From the NCBI GenBank assembly GCA_016929985.1, contig JAFGIH010000025.1:1-10750 (forward strand): 10,750 bases of DNA, given 5' to 3'. Made by a program: the position numbers and the translations under genes. Below the pieces are notes generated by a model. It made no database searches. It had not been told where the DNA came from and saw only the letters and a list, made by a program, of their open reading frames with translations. This stretch comes from Thermoleophilia bacterium. GTDB taxonomy: Bacteria; Actinomycetota; Thermoleophilia; RBG-16-64-13. Of the stretch, positions 1 to 8,147 are shown in pieces. Numbering within the stretch: position 1 is the stretch's first letter; each line of letters starts with the position of its first letter.

Positions 1-2179
1 CCGCCACGTGCAGCGTGTCGAGCGATTCCTCGGACAGTCCCGCCGCTTCCCCGAGGGAGAGCGCGAAGAGGGCCACGTGTTCGGAGTGCCGCCTGGTGTA
101 ATGGTCGCGGGCTCCCACCACGTTCAGCAGCCTGCCGGCCACGCCGAGCACCCCGGCTGCATCCACCGCTCGGGACTCGGCCACCTGGGGAGGACTGCCG
201 GTGGTGGCATTGCCGCCTCGCTGTTTCGAGGCGTAGAGATTGGCGTCGGCGATCTCGATGAGTTGCCCGAGGGACTGGGCATCGTCAGGGTAGGTAGCCA
301 CACCGAGACTGAAGCTCACGGGGACGTTCTGTCCATCGGGTGCCACGAAAGGTCTGATGAGCTGGGCGCCTCTGAGGCGTTCGCAGAGCTGCATGGCTCC
401 CTCGGCGCCGGTGTTCGGCAGCACCAGGAGCAACTCGTCGCCGCCCACCCGGCCGGCAAGATCCGCGTGCCTCAGCACCGACCTCACCGCATCGCTCACC
501 TGCTTGAGCACGGCGTCCCCCGCGGGATGGCCGTAGGTGTCGTTCAGCATCTTGAAGTCATCGAGGTCCATCATCACCAGGGAGAGCTCGGAGCCGCTCT
601 GCTGGGCGCGCAGGGCCTCGCCGGCGAGGCGCCGGTGTATGCCACGGTGGTTGAACAGTCCTGTCAAAGGATCTCTTTCGGCCAGATGGACGGCCTCTTC
701 ATACCGTTTGGCATTGTCGAGCGAGGTGGCCACATGGGTGGCGATGACCGGCAGGAGGTCGGGACCTTGCTGCTCGTTCGCCGGTCTCACCAGCCAGATG
801 GTGCCAAGGCCTTCGCCCCGGACCTCAAGCGGCACGGCGCGTAGAGAGCCTCTGGCCGCGGCTGCCGCGTTCAGAGTGGCTGTGCCGGGATGATGCTGCT
901 CCACCTGGCCCCGAGTGGCTATCACCGCGTCTTGACCTTGCTCGTCTTTGATGGTGAGCCATCCTCCCGGACACCCCGCGAACAAGCACGCCAGCTCCAG
1001 GCCGGCCTCCGCCACCTCGTGCAGATCGCGAAGGGTGTTGATGCGGTTCGACCGATCGTTGAGCATCTCGAGGCGGGCGTTCAGACCCTCGAGGTCGGCG
1101 ACCTTGACTTCCAACTCGCCGGACGTCTGAGCGAGGCTGGCGCCGAGCCGTCGATTCTGCGCCAGCACGGCGTACTGCCGCACTACGAGCAGGGCGGTCG
1201 TGGCCAACCCGAGGATGAAGGGACCCCATGACTGGCGAGACCACTGCCAGTCGTTCACGGCGAGTCGCGTCATGAGCACCACCAGCAGCGCGACCAGCAC
1301 CACGTACGGGATGAGGATCCTCCAGCGGCCCGAAAAGACGTCGCGGTAGAGAACCATTTGGGCTGAGGCCTCCGTCTCGCCGGCGCCGGCGATGGCGGGC
1401 TCCTTGGCGGAACGGATCGCCATGAGCGCCGCAATGCCCGCGATTGCAAAGGCGAGAAGCCAGACGGTATCCATCCAGCTACCCGGGCCGTAGTCGCCAC
1501 CCTGCTCCACCACCACGAAGTAGGCGGAGTCGCCGACGGCCTGGCAGAGGAAGGCGACGCAGATGACGACGAAATAGGTGGGCGGCCGTCTGCGTTCCTG
1601 TGCCGAGGTGGCAAGGAAGAACGTCGCGAAAGCGAGAACGATCAGGAGGTCCGCGATCGGATAGGCGAGGTTCACCCAGAAGCCCAGGTCGGTCTCCGGC
1701 TCCCGCACCAAGGGGCCGAGCAAGAAGGGCCAGAGCACTGCAGCGACTCCGATGGTGAACATCATCGCGTCGAGGGTGGTCTCGATGGCCCGCAGCCGTC
1801 CGGAGGCCTTCCAAGCGGCGATGATGACCGTCACGAACGCAACCACGTAGCTGCCCAGATAACCCACATCGGCAAGGCCCGGGAACGGCACCTCGACTTT
1901 TGCGACCACCTCGTAGTAACCCCAGACGGAATCGGCAAACAGGTTGAGGAGCAGCCACACGCCCACCCCGGCCCAGACCCACTGGTCCCGCCGCTCCCGG
2001 TTGGAGCGCCACGCAGCGAAACAGAGGACGACGGCGCCCACCTCGAACGCCACAAACCCCAGGTCGGACACGAGAGCGCGGGCATAGGAGTCGGCCGGCA
2101 ACAGTTGGCACGCTACGTGATAGGCGACCACGTACGCGACCAGCGCGAAGCCCCCCGCCACCACACTCCGTCGTATCAC
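1..2179 (-). CDS. Membrane-bound GAF-GGDEF-HD-GYP-like c-di-GMP signalling protein (3' end beyond window)
   Basis: This frame is open on the minus strand from a GTG at 2179 to the window edge (726 codons seen). GGGAG lies 7 nt before the GTG, and an in-frame stop (2204-2206) lies just upstream. Residues about 1-335 form some nine or ten hydrophobic helices. A helical linker (about 340-375) and a GAF-like domain (about 380-490) follow. The GGDEF domain begins at D503-P-L-T-G, contains a DLDDFKMLND segment, and carries the signature GGDEL at 579-583. An RHAD inhibitory site (570-573) sits exactly five residues before it. From about 685 a new domain starts with RDHYTRRHSEHV and LGEAAGLSEE, the typical opening of HD-GYP phosphodiesterases; its catalytic HD and GYP residues lie outside the window. 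GGDEF domains make c-di-GMP and HD-GYP domains degrade it, so this is probably a bifunctional or switchable enzyme controlled by a membrane signal. It is divergent from hisB and has no partner gene in view. Domain order is firm; activity is inferred. Confidence 0.88.
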   Translation of the reverse strand, partial: MIRRSVVAGGFALVAYVVAYHVACQLLPADSYARALVSDLGFVAFEVGAVVLCFAAWRSNRERRDQWVWAGVGVWLLLNLFADSVWGYYEVVAKVEVPFPGLADVGYLGSYVVAFVTVIIAAWKASGRLRAIETTLDAMMFTIGVAAVLWPFLLGPLVREPETDLGFWVNLAYPIADLLIVLAFATFFLATSAQERRRPPTYFVVICVAFLCQAVGDSAYFVVVEQGGDYGPGSWMDTVWLLAFAIAGIAALMAIRSAKEPAIAGAGETEASAQMVLYRDVFSGRWRILIPYVVLVALLVVLMTRLAVNDWQWSRQSWGPFILGLATTALLVVRQYAVLAQNRRLGASLAQTSGELEVKVADLEGLNARLEMLNDRSNRINTLRDLHEVAEAGLELACLFAGCPGGWLTIKDEQGQDAVIATRGQVEQHHPGTATLNAAAAARGSLRAVPLEVRGEGLGTIWLVRPANEQQGPDLLPVIATHVATSLDNAKRYEEAVHLAERDPLTGLFNHRGIHRRLAGEALRAQQSGSELSLVMMDLDDFKMLNDTYGHPAGDAVLKQVSDAVRSVLRHADLAGRVGGDELLLVLPNTGAEGAMQLCERLRGAQLIRPFVAPDGQNVPVSFSLGVATYPDDAQSLGQLIEIADANLYASKQRGGNATTGSPPQVAESRAVDAAGVLGVAGRLLNVVGARDHYTRRHSEHVALFALSLGEAAGLSEESLDTLHVA

Positions 2180-2400
2180 GCTATCGCTCCCGTCACACCC
2201 TCCTCAGCCTTGTCCGGACCGGCCTGCACGGCGGAAAAACCACAAAGAACTCCATCGACAGAACAGTGCGATGGCATGAGAGGGAAAGACGCCGGGGGCC
2301 CGAGCGGCCGCAGACGCTATGGTATCCTCCTGACGGCACTCTCGCCGCCGGCGTGAAGCGGGTCAAACCGCGCACACACCTGGATTCAAAGCATTCTAGC
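2180..2400. promoter_or_regulatory. Divergent intergenic region between the c-di-GMP gene and hisB
   Basis: About 220 bases contain no convincing gene and separate two divergent transcription units, so promoters for both should lie here. The only candidate noticed is an extended -10-like TGGTATCCT at 2320-2328 on the plus strand, which would serve the his operon; no good -35 accompanies it. Codon third positions become clearly G/C-rich only from about 2401, which supports the hisB start lying near there. No histidine-rich leader peptide, T-box or attenuator hairpin was recognised. Confidence 0.35.
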
Positions 2401-3048
2401 ATGGAGGGGAAAGTGGAGGAGGCAGTGCAGCCGGGCAGCGCGTCGCAGTCCCCCGAGACTACCCCGCGGAGGGGCAGCGTGGAGCGGAAGACCCGCGAGA
2501 CCACGGTGGCCGTACGGCTCGATCTCGACGGTTCCGGCAAAGCGACGGTAGCCACGGGATTGGGGTTCTTCGACCACATGCTGGAACTCCTGGCCGGCCA
2601 TGGTCTCTTCGACCTTACGGTGGAGGCCAACGGAGACCTGCACACCGGGGGGCATCACACCGTCGAAGACGTGGGCATCTGCCTTGGCGCCGCCCTGGCG
2701 GAGGCTGTGGGCGACAAGCGTGGCATCAACCGCTACGGAAGCATGCTCACTCCCATGGACGAGGCTCTGGTGCTGGTCGCGCTCGACCTGAGCGGGCGGC
2801 CCTTTTTCGCCTACGAGGGTGGCCCGGTGGGTGAGAACATCGCCGGGTTCGACTCCGGCCTTGTGGCGGAGTTCTTCCGCGCTCTGGTCAACAACGCCCG
2901 GCTGACCGTGCATGTCAGAGTGCTGGCAGGCGGCGACGTGCATCACACCATCGAAGCCATCTTCAAGGGCTTCGGTAAGGCGCTGCGGCAGGCCGTGTCC
3001 CTCGATCCTCGCGCTGCCGGCATCCCCTCCACCAAAGGGGTTCTGTGA
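2401..3048 (+). CDS. hisB: Imidazoleglycerol-phosphate dehydratase
   Basis: HisB is cytoplasmic and removes water from imidazole glycerol phosphate to give imidazole acetol phosphate in histidine synthesis. Numbering from the ATG at 2401 (215 aa), the family signatures are all present: ERKTRET (28-34), FFDHML (56-61), GHHTVED (84-90), GDKRG (104-108), the second metal-binding motif HHTIEAIFK (181-189), and the C-terminal PSTKG. The histidines and glutamates of the two HHxxE motifs are the expected Mn ligands. It is monofunctional, with no histidinol-phosphatase domain. The start is uncertain. The ATG has no clear ribosome binding site, whereas in-frame GTGs at 2413, 2425 and 2479 each follow a GGAGG-type site. 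The GTG at 2479 would give a 189-aa protein starting right at ERKT. G/C-rich third positions from 2401 to 2478 favour a longer form. First gene of hisBHAF; its stop overlaps the hisH start. Confidence 0.95.
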   Translation: MEGKVEEAVQPGSASQSPETTPRRGSVERKTRETTVAVRLDLDGSGKATVATGLGFFDHMLELLAGHGLFDLTVEANGDLHTGGHHTVEDVGICLGAALAEAVGDKRGINRYGSMLTPMDEALVLVALDLSGRPFFAYEGGPVGENIAGFDSGLVAEFFRALVNNARLTVHVRVLAGGDVHHTIEAIFKGFGKALRQAVSLDPRAAGIPSTKGVL

Positions 3049-3677
3049 GCCCGTCCCGGTCGGTCTACATCGTCGACTACGGCGCCGGCAACCTACGCTC
3101 GGTACAGAAGGCGTTCGAACACGTGGGAGTGGGAGCGATCGTGGGCGCCGATCCACAGGCCATCCAGGCAGCCCCCGCTCTGGTCCTGCCCGGCGTGGGG
3201 GCGTTCGGCGCCGCCATGGAGCAACTCGACGAGAAGGGTCTCATCGAACCGTTGCTCCTGCGCATCGAGGCCGGAGTCCCCTTCCTGGGAGTGTGTCTGG
3301 GCTTACAGGTGCTCTTCGAGGCGAGCGAGGAGGATGCGGGGGTGTCGGGTCTGGGATTGGTGCGTGGTGACGTACGCGCTCTTCCGTCCACGGTGAAGGT
3401 GCCCCATATCGGCTGGAACCAGGTGGAGGCCTGTCGCTGCTCCGACCTGTTCGACGACATCCCCGAAGCGTCGGCCTTCTACTTCGTCCACGGCTACGCG
3501 GTGGTGCCGCGCGGGCCGGGTGACGTGCTGGCTATGACAGACTACGACGGCGTGAGCTTCGTCTCGGCCGTGGAGGTGGACAACGTGGTGGGCGTGCAGT
3601 TCCATCCGGAGAAGTCGAGCACCATAGGCCTGCGCTTCTACCGCAATTTCGCCCGGCGGGCGGGTTTGGCGGGCTGA
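3045..3677 (+). CDS. hisH: Imidazole glycerol phosphate synthase, glutamine amidotransferase subunit
   Basis: HisH hydrolyses glutamine and channels ammonia to HisF in the IGP synthase heterodimer. The 210-aa protein is a complete class I amidotransferase. YIVDYGAGNLRS lies at 8-19, the oxyanion-region LPGVGAF at 48-54, the nucleophile C84 in GVCLGLQ, the HisH-typical PHIGWNQV at 120-127, FVHGY near 147-151, and the rest of the triad H187 and E189 in QFHPEKSS. It starts with GTG at 3045, whose GTGA overlaps the hisB TGA by 4 nt, so translation is probably coupled. Its stop overlaps the hisA ATG by one base (TGATG). Length and motifs are normal for the family, and its partner HisF is two genes downstream. 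Confidence 0.96.
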   Translation: MSPSRSVYIVDYGAGNLRSVQKAFEHVGVGAIVGADPQAIQAAPALVLPGVGAFGAAMEQLDEKGLIEPLLLRIEAGVPFLGVCLGLQVLFEASEEDAGVSGLGLVRGDVRALPSTVKVPHIGWNQVEACRCSDLFDDIPEASAFYFVHGYAVVPRGPGDVLAMTDYDGVSFVSAVEVDNVVGVQFHPEKSSTIGLRFYRNFARRAGLAG

Positions 3678-4423
3678 TGAGGCTCATCCCTGCCATAGAT
3701 ATCCGGGGCGGCAGATGCGTGAGGCTGCGTAAGGGCGATTTCGCCGACGAGACCGTGTTCGGTGACGACCCCGTGGCCATGGCCGAACGGTGGGTGCGCG
3801 AAGGGGCCAGGTTCCTGCACGTGGTCGACCTCGACGGGGCGCGCGACGGGGTGCTGCGCAACTTCTCGCTCGTGCGGGCCATCGCGGAGCACGTAGCGGT
3901 GCCCGTGGAGACGGGAGGCGGCATCCGCACCGAGGAGGCGCTGCAGGAGGTGGCCGGCAGCCGGGTCACGAAGGCGGTGTTGGGCACCAGCGCCGTGGAG
4001 GACGAGGCCTTTCTGCGGAGGGCCCTCGTCGTGTTGGGCCCGGAACGGGTGGTCGTGGCTGTGGACGCCGAGGACGGTTTCGTCAAGACCAAGGGCTGGA
4101 GGGAACGGAGTGAGGTCCGCGCTCTCGACCTGGCCGGGCGCCTGAAGGTCGTGGGGGTTCGTGAGGTGCTCTATACCGACATCAGCCGTGACGGAATGAT
4201 GCAGAGCGTGAACCTGGAGGGCGTACGTGAGCTGGCTGAACAGAGCGGGCTCGAGATCATCGCCTCGGGCGGGGTCACCAGTCTGGAAGATCTGCGGGCC
4301 TTGAAGGCTCTCGAGCCCCTGGGCCTCACCGGGGTGATAGCCGGCCGCGCGCTCTACGAGGAGCGGTTCACGGTGGCAGAGGCCCTTGCCGTATTGGATG
4401 CTCCACCGGCGGACGACCGCTGA
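3677..4423 (+). CDS. hisA: ProFAR isomerase, 1-(5-phosphoribosyl)-5-[(5-phosphoribosylamino)methylideneamino]imidazole-4-carboxamide isomerase
   Basis: HisA is a TIM-barrel enzyme that catalyses the Amadori rearrangement of ProFAR to PRFAR, the substrate of HisF/HisH. The 248-aa protein has the expected catalytic aspartates: D8 in IPAIDIRGG and D130 in VAVDAEDG. It also has both phosphate-binding halves (ETGGGIRT at 78-85 and ASGGVTS at 196-202), the YTDISRDG strand (166-173), and [10 protein letters not shown] near the end. Some actinobacteria use a bifunctional HisA/TrpF enzyme, PriA. The N-terminal segment [17 protein letters not shown] looks more like ordinary HisA than PriA, but dual function cannot be excluded by eye, and no trpF is in the window. 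It is coupled to hisH and hisF by one-base TGATG overlaps on both sides. Confidence 0.94.
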   Translation: MRLIPAIDIRGGRCVRLRKGDFADETVFGDDPVAMAERWVREGARFLHVVDLDGARDGVLRNFSLVRAIAEHVAVPVETGGGIRTEEALQEVAGSRVTKAVLGTSAVEDEAFLRRALVVLGPERVVVAVDAEDGFVKTKGWRERSEVRALDLAGRLKVVGVREVLYTDISRDGMMQSVNLEGVRELAEQSGLEIIASGGVTSLEDLRALKALEPLGLTGVIAGRALYEERFTVAEALAVLDAPPADDR

Positions 4424-5226
4424 TGCTGCTCAAGCGCATCATCCCCTGCCTGGACGTCGATCAGGGGCGCGTGGTGAAGGGCACCAACTTCGTCGACATC
4501 CGCGACGCCGGTGACCCGGTGGAGCTGGCTGCGCACTACGACGCCGAGGGTGCGGATGAGGTGGTCTTTCTTGACATCACCGCCTCGCATGAGAAACGCG
4601 ACACCATCGTCGATCTGGCTCGGCGTTGCGCCGAGGAGCTGTTCATCCCCTTCACGATAGGGGGCGGCATCCGGAGCGAAGAGGACGTCCGCTCGCTACT
4701 CGGGGCGGGCGCCGACAAGGTCTCGCTCAATTCGGCCGCCATCCGCGACCCGGAGATCATCGCGGCGTGCGCGCGCCGGTTCGGGTCGCAGTGCGTGGTG
4801 GTGGCCATCGACGCGAAACGGGTCAAGGCCATCGGGGCCGGCGATGCTCCAGACGCCGGGGCAGGAGGAGCGGCGCTCCACTGGGAGGCCTATGTCAACG
4901 GAGGGCGCACACCCACCGGTCTGGACGCCGTCGACTGGGCGGTGAAGGCCGTCGGGTTGGGAGCGGGGGAGATCCTTCTCACATCCATGGATAGAGACGG
5001 CACCAAGGACGGCTACGATCTCGAACTGACGAGAGCGGTGGCCACGGCGGTGAACGTCCCGGTCATCGCCAGCGGCGGGGCGGGCACGCTGGTTCATCTC
5101 GCCGAGGTCGTCGAGGCCGGAGGCGCCGACGCCGTTCTGGCCGCCTCGATCTTCCATTACGGGGAGTACTCCATCCGCGAAGCGAAGGAGCTACTTGCCG
5201 CGCGGGGGATTCCCGTGCGGCTGTGA
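4423..5226 (+). CDS. hisF: Imidazole glycerol phosphate synthase, cyclase subunit
   Basis: HisF is a TIM barrel that uses ammonia from HisH to convert PRFAR into imidazole glycerol phosphate and AICAR, linking histidine to purine synthesis. In this 267-aa protein the catalytic pair is D11 ([14 protein letters not shown]) and D130 (VVAIDAKR). The phosphate sites FTIGGGIRS (77-85) and ASGGAGTL (216-223) and the signature [15 protein letters not shown] (185-199) are intact. After AIDAKRV the protein carries an extra Gly/Ala-rich stretch of roughly 16 residues (about 134-154) relative to compact HisF proteins such as that of Thermotoga; related actinobacterial HisF proteins also have a longer loop there. 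It is the last recognisable his gene. hisI/hisE, often found next, are absent; the following gene is a cell-wall peptidase. Confidence 0.96.
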   Translation: MLLKRIIPCLDVDQGRVVKGTNFVDIRDAGDPVELAAHYDAEGADEVVFLDITASHEKRDTIVDLARRCAEELFIPFTIGGGIRSEEDVRSLLGAGADKVSLNSAAIRDPEIIAACARRFGSQCVVVAIDAKRVKAIGAGDAPDAGAGGAALHWEAYVNGGRTPTGLDAVDWAVKAVGLGAGEILLTSMDRDGTKDGYDLELTRAVATAVNVPVIASGGAGTLVHLAEVVEAGGADAVLAASIFHYGEYSIREAKELLAARGIPVRL

Positions 5227-5259
5227 GAGCCAGGGCTCGTGGCTGTGGTCCCCTGCTTT

Positions 5260-5280
5260 TGGTAAAATGTTGAGCTAATG
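5260..5280 (+). promoter_or_regulatory. Extended -10 promoter and probable leaderless start of the M23 peptidase gene
   Basis: TGGTAAAAT (5260-5268) matches an extended -10 element (TGn followed by TAAAAT). No convincing -35 precedes it. The ATG at 5278 lies only 9 nt past the hexamer, where transcription itself would be expected to start, and there is no purine-rich ribosome binding site before the ATG. This arrangement predicts a leaderless or nearly leaderless mRNA, a form common in actinobacteria. A weak inverted repeat just after hisF (GAGC at 5227-5230, GCTC at 5235-5238) has no T-run, so some read-through from the his operon remains possible. Confidence 0.5.
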
Positions 5281-6516
5281 AGCCTCTTCGGGACACAAGA
5301 AGGGCGCACGAACGGTCTCGGGCGGTGGAGTCGCCCTCTGTTCGTGGCGGCTCTGCTATTGATCCTCTTGGCTGCGACGCCACTGGTTTCGCCGGCGTCC
5401 GGCGCCACCTTGAAACAGAGATTGGCCGAGAAACAGGCTGAGCTCAACGCCGCCTACGCCGAGTACAGCGCGTTCCAAGACAAGCTGAACGTCATCGCGG
5501 ACAAGCAGAATGCGGCCGAGATCCGGCTGGCCGAGATCGACGCTGCCATCAATGGCATCGAGAACGAGGTCAATCTGGCCGAGAAAGATATGGCTATCGC
5601 CCAGGCTCAGCTGGCCGAACGTATCGTCGACATGTACAAGGACGGCTTCTCGTCGACCCCCGTCTATCTGGAGATCCTGCTGGGTGAGGAAGATTTCGGC
5701 AGTATCCTGGAACGCATCTCTCTGCTCTCCAGGATGGCCGACCAGGATGACGAGCTTTTCGAGCAGGTGGCGGTCTATCTGGAGCAGTCGCGAACCACCG
5801 AGGCCGAACTCCAGGAGAAACGAGACAAGCAGACTGCGCAACTGGGCGAGATCGCGAGCCTTCAGTCTGAGACGACCGAACTGTTCCGCACCTCTCAGGA
5901 CGAATACCAGCGGTTGAGGGGCACGGTGCTGATTCTCAGGGAGGAAGTCCGCAAAGCCGAAGAAGCTGCCCGCCGGGCTGCCGAAGAGGCTGCTCGTCGT
6001 GCCGAGGCCGCTAAGCAGGCCGCCGCGCAGAAAGCCGCGCAGAAGGCCGCGCAGCCGAGCAGTAGCACTCGCACATATGCGTCCAACAGTAGTGGGGGCA
6101 GCGTTCAACCCGGCACCTTCGTGTTCCCGGTCGCCGGGCCGCACAGCTTCATCGATACTTGGGGCGCCCCGCGCTCGGGTGGGCGTACGCACAAGGGCAC
6201 CGACATCCTGGCTGCTCAGGGCACGCCGTTGGTCGCCTGCGTCAGCGGCACCGTTACCCGCACAACCAGGACCGACACGGGACTGGGCGGCATCACCATC
6301 TGGCTACGGGGCAACAACGGCTACAGTTACTACTATGCCCACATGGACGGCATCGCCTCGGGCATAGGCCCCGGCACCTCGGTGAGCGCCGGACAGACCG
6401 TCGGCTGGGTGGGCCACACCGGCAACGCCGGCAGCTGCAACCACCTGCACTTCTGCGCGTACACCTCGTCGGGCACGGCCGTCAACCCGTACGCCACTCT
6501 GCGCGCAAGCGACTAG
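5278..6516 (+). CDS. Secreted PcsB/CwlO-like coiled-coil M23 family metallopeptidase
   Basis: This 412-aa protein is predicted to be exported and to cut peptidoglycan cross-links. Residues 16-43 look like a signal peptide: basic GRWSR, hydrophobic LFVAALLLILLAATPLV, then a likely cut near ASGA. Residues about 44-245 are a long coiled coil. Its middle (ERIVDMYKDGFSS, VYLEILLGEEDFGSILERIS) resembles the hinge of PcsB/CwlO/EnvC-type hydrolases, which FtsEX controls in characterised systems; no ftsEX is visible here. An Ala/Lys/Gln-rich linker follows (246-260). The LytM/M23 domain (about 281-407) keeps every metal and catalytic residue: H305 and D309 in HKGTD, H355 in YAHM, and H389/H391 in NHLHF. 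It is therefore probably an active endopeptidase rather than a degenerate activator. All three cysteines (321, 387, 393) lie in this domain, one directly after HLHF where a glutamate is usual. The gene is convergent with gdhA. Confidence 0.92.
   Translation: MSLFGTQEGRTNGLGRWSRPLFVAALLLILLAATPLVSPASGATLKQRLAEKQAELNAAYAEYSAFQDKLNVIADKQNAAEIRLAEIDAAINGIENEVNLAEKDMAIAQAQLAERIVDMYKDGFSSTPVYLEILLGEEDFGSILERISLLSRMADQDDELFEQVAVYLEQSRTTEAELQEKRDKQTAQLGEIASLQSETTELFRTSQDEYQRLRGTVLILREEVRKAEEAARRAAEEAARRAEAAKQAAAQKAAQKAAQPSSSTRTYASNSSGGSVQPGTFVFPVAGPHSFIDTWGAPRSGGRTHKGTDILAAQGTPLVACVSGTVTRTTRTDTGLGGITIWLRGNNGYSYYYAHMDGIASGIGPGTSVSAGQTVGWVGHTGNAGSCNHLHFCAYTSSGTAVNPYATLRASD
6022..6054 (+). repeat. Short 12-bp tandem repeat in the Ala-rich linker
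   Basis: The unit GCCGCGCAGAAR is present twice, followed by a third partial copy (GCCGCGCAG), and encodes repeated Ala-Ala-Gln-Lys. It lies between the coiled coil and the M23 domain, where linker length can vary. It is probably a simple slippage-prone linker repeat rather than a regulatory element. Confidence 0.6.
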
Positions 6517-6563
6517 TACTCGGCCGCTTTCACTGTTCCGGTAGGTCCGGCTACGTCGAAAGA

Positions 6564-6594
6564 CGTGGCGGCGGGCCTGAGGCCCGCCGCCACG
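6564..6594. terminator. Strong hairpin between convergent genes, probable bidirectional terminator
   Basis: A perfect 14-bp G/C-rich stem (6564-6577 pairing with 6581-6594) with a TGA triloop lies in the 109-base gap between the M23 gene (ends 6516) and gdhA (ends 6626). On the minus strand it is followed by TCTTTCG, a weak T-rich tract, so it fits best as the gdhA terminator. On the plus strand there is no U-tract, but the stem would still stop or protect the M23 transcript. Confidence 0.75.
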
Positions 6595-6625
6595 CAAGAC
6601 GACTCGTCCGTGTCTGAGAGCGGCC

Positions 6626-8129
<1,504 letters not shown>

Positions 8130-8147
8130 CTAAGAGGAGGGTAAGTC

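Noticed and set aside
8..844. Plus-strand open frame of 278 codons at the window start
   Set aside because: It shares codon boundaries with, and is antisense to, the GGDEF/HD-GYP-like coding frame, which has clear motifs.
2105..2356. Small plus-strand open frame spanning the divergent region
   Set aside because: It overlaps the start of the c-di-GMP gene, has no ribosome binding site noticed and no coding character.
2386..3156. Minus-strand open frame opposite hisB
   Set aside because: hisB on the other strand has all family motifs; this frame is a shadow.
5227..5262. Possible terminator after hisF (GAGC...GCTC or AGCCA...TGGCT)
   Set aside because: Stems are only 4-5 bp, the alternatives exclude one another, and no T-run follows directly.
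5267..5278. Three-codon ORF ATG TTG AGC TAA overlapping the M23 start by one base
   Set aside because: It overlaps the -10 element, so it would not be transcribed from the local promoter; probably chance.
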